From JAJPKK01 sp963824905 (GTDB taxonomy: Bacteria > Pseudomonadota > Alphaproteobacteria > Rhizobiales > Xanthobacteraceae), in NCBI GenBank assembly GCA_963824905.1, contig CAWGRH010000003.1, positions 1-64,000 on the forward strand: a stretch of 64,000 nucleotides of DNA, read 5' to 3'. Shown here piece after piece: positions 55,636-63,383 of the stretch (the stretch's first letter is position 1; each line of letters opens with the position of its first letter). The notes below the pieces were generated by a model. It was not told where the DNA came from, ran no database searches, and saw nothing but the letters and a program-made list of their open reading frames with translations. Made by a program: the position numbers and the translations under genes.

Positions 55636-56616
55636 TTACCCCGCCGGATCGATCGCGTTGAGCGGCGGCTCGCCGCGCGCGGTCCGCGCGATGTTCTCTG
55701 CGATCAGGTGCGAGCGTGCCTCGATCATGCCCTCGGTCCAGCCGGAGACGTGCGGGGTCATGAGGACGTTTGCGAGCTCGTGGAACGGCAGCGACGCCGG
55801 AAGCGTCGGCGCGGCCGAGGTCGGATAGCGGTACCACACGTCGAGCGCGGCGCCGGCGATGCGGCCCGAGGCGAGCGCATCGTAGAGCGCGCTTCTCGTC
55901 GAAGATCTCCCCGCGCGCGACGTTGACACGAAAGCCGTCGGCTTCATCGCCGCAAGGCCGCTGCGCATCGAGAAGGTTGCGGGTCGCCGGCGAGAGCGAC
56001 AGCGTGACGGCGAGATAGTCGGACTGCGCCAAGATCTCGTCGAGCCGCTCCGGCCCGCCGACGAATGCCACGCCCTGCGGGCGGCTGCTGCCTGCGGCGC
56101 GCTCCGCATCGCGACGACCCGCATGTCGAAGGCGACGGCGCGGCGCGCCAGCGCCTGCCCGATGCGGCCGAAGCCGAGAATGCCGAGCGTCTTGCCCGCG
56201 AGCTCCGGCCACAGCGGCGTCGGCGGGGCGCCGATCGCCCATTGGCTCAGCCATTCGCCGCGGCGCAGCCCGGCATCGAGCCGCACGAAGGAGCGCGTGA
56301 GCGCGATCATCGCACCGACGACGTATTCGGCGATTCCGACCTCGTGACCGTAGACATTGGCGAGACGGGTGCCCGGCCGCAGCGCCGCGCGGTCGATGCG
56401 GTCGAGGCCCGCGCCCGGCACCTGCAGCAGGCGAAGCCGCGACGCCGCCGCCGCCATTGCGGCGGTGAACCCCATGGAGACGAGCACGTCGACATCGGCG
56501 AGCCGCGCGACGATCGCATTCTCGTCGCCGACGACGATCTCGCACGGCAGAGGGAGCCGCGCCCTCACCGGCTCGGCAAGACGCGGCGCGAACGACCCGG
56601 CAAATGCGACCTTCAT
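55636..56616 (-). CDS. D-isomer-specific 2-hydroxyacid dehydrogenase, several frameshifts
   Basis: About 326 residues. The intact N-terminal part has MKVAFAGSFAPRLAEPVRAR and the NAD-binding GKTLGILGFGRIGQALARRA. A frame change near 56065 gives GVAFVGGPERLDEILAQSDY, then near 55970 to 55890 further changes give MKPTAF, RVNVARGEIFDEK and ALYDALASGRIAGAALDVWY. The catalytic His is in LMTPHVSGWTEGM, the Arg in NVARGE. The enzyme reduces a 2-keto acid or glyoxylate with NADH. The compensating frameshifts suggest read error or recent decay. Confidence 0.82.
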   Translation of the reverse strand: MKVAFAGSFAPRLAEPVRARLPLPCEIVVGDENAIVARLADVDVLVSMGFTAAMAAAASRLRLLQVPGAGLDRIDRAALRPGTRLANVYGHEVGIAEYVVGAMIALTRSFVRLDAGLRRGEWLSQWAIGAPPTPLWPELAGKTLGILGFGRIGQALARRAVAFDMRVVAMRSAPQAAAARRAWHSSAGRSGSTRSWRSPTISPSRCRSRRRPATFSMRSGLAAMKPTAFVSTSRAGRSSTRSALYDALASGRIAGAALDVWYRYPTSAAPTLPASLPFHELANVLMTPHVSGWTEGMIEARSHLIAENIARTARGEPPLNAIDPAG

Positions 56617-56746
56617 CGATCACTCCGCGTTCTGTGTCATCGTTTCGGCGCCGGATGCACTACCGTTCACCACCGCCGCAAATTTCGCGGAAGCCGGCAA
56701 TGTCGCCCGTGTATACTGGCTCGGCACTTCCACATAAAGGTACGAC

Positions 56747-57026
56747 ATGCTCCGCCTCATCACCTCCGCACTTCTCATCGGTCTTCTCTCCACGACAGCC
56801 TGCCGCGCAAAGCGCGAGACCGCACCGGCCCGGGCATTTCTTCACGTTCAAGACCGAGCACAATGCGCGGCTGCGCTGCCCCGGCGGCCGGATCGTCTGG
56901 GTCAACACCGCGACCCACACCATGTATGCGCCGGGCGACCCCCATTACGCCCACACCCGCGGCGGCTTCGCCTGCGAGGCCGAGGCGCGGGCGCACGGCT
57001 ATCATCCGCCGCGGGCGCATGCGTGA
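56747..57026 (+). CDS. Small exported protein, frameshifted
   Basis: A signal/lipoprotein start (LRLITSALLIGLLSTTACRA, with lipobox LSTTAC) runs to about 56830. The rest is in another frame: FFTFKTEHNARLRCPGGRIV, then WVNTATHTMYAPGDPHYAHT and RGGFACEAEARAHGYHPP. The 'CPGG..VWVNT.TH.YH..GD..Y..T..G.Y.CE..A...GY' pattern is a known small periplasmic form found in rhizobia and others; role unknown. Confidence 0.65.
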
Positions 57027-57075
57027 GCGGCGCTGCGGGGGTTGCGTGCTCTGGCGGCGCAACGCGTGACGTCGC

Positions 57076-57182
57076 GTAGCCCGGATTGAGCGGAGCGAAA
57101 TCCGGGGGCGGCGGTTTCTCAATCGCGGCGTCGTGAAATATAAGCGCGGATCCCGGATTTCGCTTCGCTCAATCCGGGCTAC
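57076..57182. repeat. REP palindrome pair, family 1, copy B
   Basis: gtagcccggattgagcggag and its inverted partner ending caatccgggctac frame about 40 unique bases, as at 54155 and 62626. It is directly followed by the 57203 module. Confidence 0.8.
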
Positions 57183-57202
57183 GAAATTTTGGATAATACA
57201 CG

Positions 57203-57291
57203 TTCTGTCTTGACGGCGGGCGAATTTGTGAGAGAAACAAACTAACGTGCAGTGCTGCGCCCGGGCGAAACCTCGCCCGGGCGCTTTGTTT
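57203..57291 (+). terminator. Repeat module with terminator hairpin, copy 1
   Basis: tgtcttgacggcgggcgaat begins a roughly 88-base module that recurs at 62748 and, more diverged, at 58741. Its end is a perfect 12-pair stem, GCGCCCGGGCGA / TCGCCCGGGCGC (57257-57284), followed by TTTGTTT, a good rho-independent terminator. Confidence 0.75.
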
Positions 57292-57418
57292 AGGTGTCGC
57301 TGGTAACTGGCAAAAAACGCCAAGGCCTTCCCTTTTCCCATTTCCCCCATCCTGCGCTAACCTCCAGCACGAACGCGCGCCACCAAGCGGCGTCGCAAAG
57401 AGGCAACCGGAGGTTTTC

Positions 57419-57826
57419 ATGGTCGCTCGCATGAGGCACATCGCGCTTCTCGTCACCGATCCCGAGGCGTCGGCGAAGTTCTTCGAGGAGGCGTTCGGGA
57501 TGAAGCGCGCGGGCCCCGCCGGCCGCGGGCTCTACATGTCGGACGGGGTCATCAACGTGGCGCTGCTCAAGGTGCGGCCCGAGGAGAAGCCCGGCCTCTT
57601 CCACTTCGGCATGTGGGTCGACGATCTCGACGAAGCGTCGCGCACTGTCGAGAAAGCCGGCGCCACCTATCTCGCGGGTCGGGAGGACCGCAACCCCAAC
57701 ACCTTCTACGAGGTGAAGTTCAAGGGGCCGGACGGTTTCGTGTTCGACCTCACCCATTCGGGCTGGCGCGGCGCGGTGAAAGAGGTCGTGCCGGCGGCGG
57801 AGCCGGCGAAGGAGCCGGCGGAGTAA
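57419..57826 (+). CDS. Glyoxalase/VOC family protein
   Basis: A 135-residue single VOC domain; gaggttttc precedes the ATG. RMRHIALLVTDPEASAKFFE holds the first metal-ligand His; later PGLFHFGMWVDDLDEASRTV, FYEVKFKGPDGFVFDLTHSG hold Glu and His ligands. The C-terminus is a short Ala/Pro/Glu tail (EPAKEPAE). Likely a small metal-dependent enzyme such as a lyase, isomerase or dioxygenase; substrate unknown. Confidence 0.88.
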   Translation: MVARMRHIALLVTDPEASAKFFEEAFGMKRAGPAGRGLYMSDGVINVALLKVRPEEKPGLFHFGMWVDDLDEASRTVEKAGATYLAGREDRNPNTFYEVKFKGPDGFVFDLTHSGWRGAVKEVVPAAEPAKEPAE

Positions 57827-57867
57827 CGTCACGCACGAGCGTTCCACTCCGCAGCCTCCACACCACC

Positions 57868-57955
57868 GTCATCGCCGGGCTTGTCCCGGCGACCCCGATC
57901 ATGGGGCACGGCCGTGCCATATGATCGGGGTGGCCGGGACAAGCCCGGCCATGAC
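57868..57955. repeat. REP palindrome, family 2
   Basis: gtcatcgccgggcttgtccc plus ggcgaccccgatcat is inverted as atgatcggggtggccgggac plus aagcccggccatgac around an 18-base loop. A single arm of the same element is at 55594. Confidence 0.8.
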
Positions 57956-58019
57956 CCAGTACGAAGGTTCATACGCTGACGAGTGGACCGCCACGCCGAG
58001 CAGGAGAGGTAGCGTCTCG

Positions 58020-58493
58020 TTACGGAGCGATCTCGAACTCGCCGTTGATCTCCACCGCCTGGCCGCGCGGCAGGTTCACCATGCCGACGGCGCTGCGGGC
58101 GTGGCAGCCGGCCTGCGGACCGTAGAGCGCGTAGAACAGGTCGGAGGCGCCGTCGATCACGCGCGGCATCGTCATGAAATCCGGCGTGCAGTTGACCATG
58201 CCGAACAGCCGCACCACCTGGCGCACGCGGTCGAGGTCCCCGACCTCTCGCTTGATCGAGGCGAGCATGGCGAGCGCCGCGACTTTGGCCGCTTCGTAGC
58301 CCTCGGCCTCCGTCATGTCGAAACCGAGCTTGCCGTTCTCGCGCACCTTCATGCCGGGGTGATGCGGGCCGTGTCCCGACAGGAACAGTATCGTGCCGAC
58401 CCGCACGGCGCCGCGGCGGTTGGGACTCGGGAAATCGCGCGGCGGCGGCAACGCCAAGCCCATGGCTGCGAGCTTCTGTTCGATCGTGCTCAT
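58020..58493 (-). CDS. RidA/YjgF family protein
   Basis: A 157-residue protein: STIEQKLAAMGLALPPPRDF, TILFLSGHGPHHPG, AAKVAALAMLASIKREVGDL, VRQVVRLFGMVNCTPDF, and HARSAVGMVNLPRGQAVEIN. RidA proteins hydrolyse reactive enamine/imine intermediates; the conserved Arg may be that in ARSAVG. This longer N-terminal subgroup (PNRRGAVRVGT) often acts in catabolic clusters. No clear operon partners here. Confidence 0.88.
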   Translation of the reverse strand: MSTIEQKLAAMGLALPPPRDFPSPNRRGAVRVGTILFLSGHGPHHPGMKVRENGKLGFDMTEAEGYEAAKVAALAMLASIKREVGDLDRVRQVVRLFGMVNCTPDFMTMPRVIDGASDLFYALYGPQAGCHARSAVGMVNLPRGQAVEINGEFEIAP

Positions 58494-59258
58494 CCGCGGT
58501 GACCTCCCCTTCAGACTTCCGACGAGCGGCCTTCATGGCGCCGCCGATCCGATATGTGGCGCCGCGGCTTCGCGCCACTCGGCGACGTTCCCTTGATGTG
58601 GCTTCGGGCGGAGCTCCGGCATGCGCTGCTCCAGGCGGGCGCAGCGGGCGTTCGATGATGCGCAAATTTGCGCGCGCTGCAAAGTGCGTTCGAGCGCACG
58701 TCAGAACGGCATGGGCGTTGGCGTTCGCCTCGCCGTGTCGCGCTCCGTCTTGACGGCCGGGCGAGCCGGTGAGACGATTCCGGCACGTTAGCGTTGTGCG
58801 CCCGGTCCGGCCGGGCGCTACGCTTATCCACAGCCTGGTCCGAACCTCCGCGGGAAGGCGCCGCCCACCCGGCGATGCGTGCGCGTGAGTGAGTCGCCCG
58901 CCGGGATGGCGCGAATCACGTTGTCCGGCAGGAGCGGATTTTGACCGCGGCGCGATCTCCAAACCCGCGGGAATCGCTCGCGTCGATCGACTGAAACCAT
59001 CGCAATCCGCTGTTCGCGGACGCACTGCTTCCTGTGCATCGCAGCTTATCTCGGTCGCGTCGCGCCTTGCGCCGGGGATCGCGTGGTTTGCATTTTCCCC
59101 AAGGCTATCAGCACGTTATGATGCAAAGGCCGATCCGCCCGGAAGGCGTCGCGCACCGCATTGCGAAAGCATCGGCGTCGCCGGATTGCAACAACATTCG
59201 ACAATCCTTCGCGCGGACTCAATCTCGTCCCACGAATAGCCACGATTGAGCTAAAGAA
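58494..59258. other. Intergenic stretch with a diverged repeat module
   Basis: No gene supported. It contains at 58741-58821 a diverged copy of the 57203 module. The bases after 58830 show no further recognised signal until the structured element at 59259. Confidence 0.4.
58741..58821. repeat. Repeat module, diverged copy 3
   Basis: cgctccgtcttgacggccgg opens like the modules at 57203 and 62748; the end gcgcccggtccggccgggcg forms a shorter hairpin without a clear T-tract. Confidence 0.55.
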
Positions 59259-59413
59259 AGATGGTCCCGACCTCGCGGGGGGGGATTGGGGTTGAGGCCG
59301 GGACCTGCTCTTTGGGGAAGAGCGCAGCGATTATACTACCCCGCGGCGACAATGACATTAAAATTTCCGTAAGGCAGACAGGGCCGCCAAGGTTTTGGCG
59401 GCCCGTTTGTTTA
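59259..59413 (+). ncRNA. Candidate structured small RNA with terminator
   Basis: In about 155 bases there are three stems. GGTCCCGACCTC (59263-59274) pairs with GAGGCCGGGACC (59294-59305) with one mismatch. GCTCTT (59307-59312) pairs with AAGAGC (59318-59323). GGGCCGCCAA (59381-59390) pairs with TTGGCGGCCC (59395-59404), followed by GTTTGTTT. The last is a textbook intrinsic terminator although no gene ends just before it. No reading frame fits. A free small RNA is likely; an attenuator is the alternative, but the nearest rightward gene is far. Confidence 0.6.
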
Positions 59414-59755
59414 GCAACTATTAACTGTATGCCTGTGCTTCGGTACCGCCCACGTGCCAAGGGTTCGGGGCCGCTAAGTGGCCGCCGGATGGGCGATCTG
59501 ATCGAGCGCGGACACGCCGCCAACGGCCTTTTTTGAACATGCGACGGCGTTCGGCCGAGGGCACGCGGGACGGCCTTCCAGGGCCGGATCACGATTTCGT
59601 GCACGCGGGGCCGGGTCGGCGAAGCCCCGGGAAATGGCCGTGTTTACGGCAACTTGTCGCAGCAGGGCGGCAAGGCCGCGATCCGGGAGCGGGCTCAGAG
59701 CGCCCGCCCCCGCAAGCCCACGGGAAGGGTTAGGCGCCGCGCCGGGGCTGTCGCC
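59414..59755. other. Intergenic, no supported gene
   Basis: A 66-codon frame (59533-59733) lacks a convincing family and ribosome site. Nothing else recognised. Confidence 0.35.
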
Positions 59756-59841
59756 CGCATGAGCGGAGCGACATGCGGGAATCTTCCCACCTGAAATCGC
59801 CGTGGGCCGTTCCCGGATGTCGCTGCGCTCATCCGGGCTAC
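59756..59841. repeat. REP family 1, variant copy D
   Basis: gcatgagcggagcgacatgc, ggga and the inverted tcccggatgtcgctgcgctc, atccgggctac use 'gacat/atgtc' where other copies have 'gaaat/atttc'. It lies directly after the third PQQ dehydrogenase gene. Confidence 0.6.
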
Positions 59842-59866
59842 GGGCCGCACATCCGCCCCCCGCGAA

Positions 59867-61641
59867 TTACTTCAACGCGAACACGTAGACCGCGCCGCCT
59901 TGCGGCACCGGCAAATACTTGCCGGGGAAGAGCAGGTTGAGCCGGTCCTGCATGCGCTGCGCGTCGACGCCCCAGCCGGACTGCACGGCGATGTACTGCT
60001 TGCCGTCGATCGCGAAGGAGACCGGCACGCCGTTCACGCCCGACAGCGTCGGGAATTGCCAGAGGATCTGCGCCGGTCTTGGCGTCGAAGGCGCGGAACA
60101 TGCGGTCGTTGGTGCCGCCGGAGAACAGCACGTCGCCGCCGGTCGCGAGCACCGGGCCCCAGTTCTGCGACGGCAGCTTGGTGGTCCACACCTTCTTGCC
60201 GGCATCGAGATCCCAGGCCTGCAGCTCGCCGATGTGGTCGGCGCCGGCGACCATGAGCATCGTGTTCGAAGCGACGCCGATGTAGCGCTCGCCGGCGACG
60301 TATTTCACCTTCTCGCCGCGCAGCTGGGTGCACAGGTTCTCGTTCGCCGGGATGTAGAGCAGCTTTGTCTTCGGGCTGTAGGCGACCGGCGGCCAGTCCT
60401 TGCCGCCCCACAGGCTCGGGCAGAAGGTCGCGGTCTTGTCGGTGCCGGGCTTGTGGTCGAGATCGACGATCGGGCGGCCGGTCTTGGGCTCTACGCCTTT
60501 GAAGACGTTGTGGGCGACGAACGGCTGGCCGGCGACGAAGTTGATCTTGCCGTCGGTGCGCTCGAGGCGCCACAGAAAGCCGTCGCGCGCGACGTCGACG
60601 AGGCCCTTCACGTCGCGTCCCTCGAACTTGTAGGGCACGAGGATCGGCGGCGAGACTTCGTCCCAGTCCCAGGAATCGTTCTGGTGATACTGGAAGTGGC
60701 CCTTGATGGCGCCGGTCTTGCCGTCGAGCGCGACGACCGAGGAGGTGTAGAGATTGTCGCCGGGGCGCTGGTCGCCCATCCACGGGCCGCCATTGCCGGT
60801 GCCCCAGAAGGCGAGATTGGTCTCGGCGTCATAGGTGCCGGGCACCCAGATCGAGCCGCCGCCGGTCTTCCACTGCTCGCCCTGCGGCCAGGTCTCGCTG
60901 CCGGGCTGGCCCGGCGACGGCACCATGTAGGTGCGCCACAGCTTCCTTGCCGGTGTCGGCGTCATAGGCGGCGACGAAGCCGCGCACGCCGAGTTCGCCG
61001 CCGGAGGTGCCGAGCATCACCTTGCCGTCGGCGACGAGCGGCATCAGCGACATGTAGTAGCCGTCGTGATAGTTGGCGACCTTGGTGACCCACAGCTCCT
61101 TGCCGGTCTTCGCGTCGATCGCGACGAGTTGCGCGTCGGCCGAGGCGAAGTAGAGCTTGTCGCCGAGGAGACCGACGCCGCGGCTCGTCGGGTGCAGGTT
61201 CGTCAAATCGTCGGGCAGCGCGCGCTTGTAGCGCCACAGCAGCGCGCCGGTCTTCGCCTCGATGGCGAGCACCTGGTTGCCGGGCGTCGCCACGAACATC
61301 ACGCCGTTGTTGACGATGGGCGGCGCCTGGTGGCCCTCGACCTGGCCGGTGGCGAAGCTCCACACGAGCTCGAGATTGCCGACATTCGCCGGCGTGATCT
61401 GCGACAGTGGGCTGTAGCCCCAGCCGTCATAGGTGCGGCGGAACAGCAGCCAGTTGCCGTCCTCGGGATTCTTGAGCCGCTCCGCGGTAACAGGCGTGTA
61501 GCGCGCCAGCACGTCCGGCATCGGGTTCGTCGGCGTCGCCGAGGCCGGTGCGATGGTCTGCTGGGCCGATGCGCCGGACATGCCGAGCGCCAACACGGCG
61601 GCACCCGACAACAGCGCGTATTTCAATGCTCGATTGAACAT
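59867..61641 (-). CDS. PQQ-dependent alcohol dehydrogenase 3, two frameshifts
   Basis: About 590 residues from the ATG at 61641 with gaagggaagcc upstream and a signal peptide (YALLSGAAVLALGMSGASAQ). Frame changes near 60965 (after AYDADTGKE) and 60070 (near FDAKTGA / QILWQFPTLSG). It has GELGVRGFVAAYD, GQPGSETWPQGEQWKTGGGS, and the active-site segment NDSWDWDEVS: Asp-x-Asp, lanthanide type. No vicinal Cys before RGVGLLGD and no cytochrome domain. It lies behind a Rieske gene, separated by an unusual hairpin array, which suggests the Rieske protein as electron partner. Confidence 0.87.
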
Positions 61642-61689
61642 GGCTTCCCTTCCTTGTTTCTGTCTCTCCCGAGCCGACACGTGGCCGGC

Positions 61690-61818
61690 GTTTCGTTCGC
61701 CCGCGTTGCGGGCCTTGCGTGGTTCGCCCGCTTTGGCGGGCTTTGTCTGGTTGCCCGCCTTGCGGGCTCTGTTTGGTTTGCCCGCGTCCCGGGCTTCTAT
61801 GATCTCCGCATCGCGGGC
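61690..61818 (-). repeat. Array of GC hairpins between Rieske and PQQ genes
   Basis: Four successive stems of the GCCCGC..GCGGGC kind recur about every 27-29 bases: gcccgcaaggcgggc, gcccgccaaagcgggc, gcccgcaacgcgggc and gcccgggacgcgggc, joined by gaac/aacca-rich linkers. The array spans the whole gap between the Rieske stop and the dehydrogenase start. It may stabilise or process the transcript or be a mobile repeat. Confidence 0.65.
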
Positions 61819-62412
61819 TTAGGTCGGTATCACACCGGGCCGTCCGATGAACGGCTTTGCCACCACGAGCTTGCCGTCGGCGACGGCGAGCGGCAGCGCC
61901 GGCAACGGACGCGGCGCCGGGCCGTCGATGACCGCCGCGCCGTCGCGCGGATTATAGCGAGATTCGTGACACGGGCATTCCAGGAAATCGCTGTCGGCGA
62001 CCCAGCGCGTGATCTCGCATCCCTGGTGCGTGCAGATCGCCGAATAGGCGACGACGCCGTCCGCCGCGCGCTCGCGCGTCGGACCTTCGAGCGTCGCCGG
62101 ATCGAGCGCGACGACCAGCACCCTGTTGAGTCGCGAGCCGTTGCGCACAACGCCGTCCTTCGGATCCATCGGCCACACGAGAAGCGGCATCTTCGGAACA
62201 TCGGCGGGCGTGAGCGGACGCGGCTCGCCGCCTTCGATCGGGACGAGATGGTCGCCCGGCTTCGGCCGCTCGTCGGCCGGCTCGGCTGACGCGGGCGCGA
62301 CGCCAGCGACGATCTCGAGGCCAGCAGCGGAGGCGAGCGCCAGCACCTCGCGCCGCGTTTGGCGAACGCCACACGCACAGTCGATTGTCTTACCGTACTC
62401 CCCGCTCATCAT
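61819..62412 (-). CDS. Exported Rieske [2Fe-2S] protein
   Basis: About 197 residues. A Tat-like signal (RQTRREVLALASAAGLEIVA) is followed by a linker (EPADERPKPGDHLVPIEGGE) and a Rieske domain: cluster box 1 CTHQGCEI, box 2 CPCHESRYNPRDGA, with ARPLPALPLAV after. Unlike bc1-complex Rieske proteins it is small and lies directly before a PQQ dehydrogenase gene. It likely carries electrons from that enzyme. A sulphite- or arsenite-oxidase-like partner role is the alternative. Confidence 0.88.
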   Translation of the reverse strand: MMSGEYGKTIDCACGVRQTRREVLALASAAGLEIVAGVAPASAEPADERPKPGDHLVPIEGGEPRPLTPADVPKMPLLVWPMDPKDGVVRNGSRLNRVLVVALDPATLEGPTRERAADGVVAYSAICTHQGCEITRWVADSDFLECPCHESRYNPRDGAAVIDGPAPRPLPALPLAVADGKLVVAKPFIGRPGVIPT

Positions 62413-62625
62413 TCCTCCCGAAGTCTCGCTGCAGGCTTGCTGCGATCTTATGGGCTCGTGCGGCGAGACGCCACTGCACGGTGTCGAGGCATGCAGGGAT
62501 TTGATGAACGCTCCCCCAAAATCGCTGTGATTGCGCGGCTCGACCGGGGGTCCAGCATCCCTGAGCAGTCAATTCTTTACTGACCGAAAAATCCGAGTGC
62601 GGCTGCGCGAGGCGCGTGACGCCGT
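62413..62625. other. Promoter region of the Rieske gene
   Basis: About 210 bases with no supported gene; must contain the leftward promoter. Confidence 0.35.
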
Positions 62626-62734
62626 GTAGCCCGGATTGAGCGGAGCGAAATCCGGGTGCATCCGGCTCTCAATTTGCGGCATGTTGTGAATTGCAAAGCA
62701 GGCCCCGGATTTCGCTGCGCTCAATCCGGGCTAC
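62626..62734. repeat. REP palindrome pair, family 1, copy C
   Basis: gtagcccggattgagcggag arms as in copy B; directly followed by the module at 62748, as copy B is by 57203. Confidence 0.8.
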
Positions 62735-62747
62735 GGGCCCAAATCAC

Positions 62748-62840
62748 GCTCCGTCTTGACGGCGGGCGAATTTGTGAGAGAAACGAATTAGCCTGCAGTG
62801 CTGCGCCCGGACGAAACCTCGCCCGGGCGCTTTGTTTTTT
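62748..62840 (+). terminator. Repeat module with terminator hairpin, copy 2
   Basis: Nearly the same as 57203-57291. Stem GCGCCCGGACGA / TCGCCCGGGCGC (62803-62830, one mismatch), followed by TTTGTTTTTT. Confidence 0.75.
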
Positions 62841-63383
62841 CGCCGTCTGATGTTCAGGGCGCCGTAGCCGCACGTGCGCGGCACTTTGCCAGAGCTGAGC
62901 CCCGGCTCAAGCCAATCCCTGTCCTCCCTCCTCCCGGTCAGTTCGTTCGCTCGCGTGGTCGCACCGCAGCGCTTCAGCGCATGCGGCTCAAGCCGCGTGA
63001 ACGGTCGCATCGACCGGTGAGGCATTGCTAACGGGATTCCCAGCATGAGCGCACTGTTCAAGCCACCGGGACCTGGTGGCGCCTCCTATCTCGCACCGCA
63101 GCCCGGACGCGAAATGAACGGCGGCGGAGCCGCCTTGCCTCCCGCCGCTTCGGCTTACTCCGCTTTTGACTCAGGGGATGACCGCCGCAGCCTGCAAACG
63201 ACGGCCCCGTTTTCCCGCGCAGCGGACGTCGCGCCATCTAAGTAAGGCAACGTACCCGCTCCCGCTCTAGCTGACACCAGAGCACCTGCCAACAATTCCA
63301 CGGTTCTTTCAGATGCCGATCCCGAGACATGGATTCCCGGCGCGCGATATGCGCAAGGTTCGATCCGACGAAGCGGTGGCGGC
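62841..63383. other. Intergenic stretch before edge gene
   Basis: Several short frames (for example 63045-63245, MSALFKPPGPGG) have no recognised product. The 5' part of the edge gene may lie here in another frame. Confidence 0.35.

Noticed and set aside
60931..62289. 452-codon rightward frame over the PQQ 3 and Rieske genes
   Set aside because: It spans two clear leftward genes and their hairpin array and has no family features.
54155..62840. Repeated palindromes considered as a CRISPR array
   Set aside because: The repeats are kilobases apart, palindromic in pairs, without regular spacers or cas genes; they fit REP elements.
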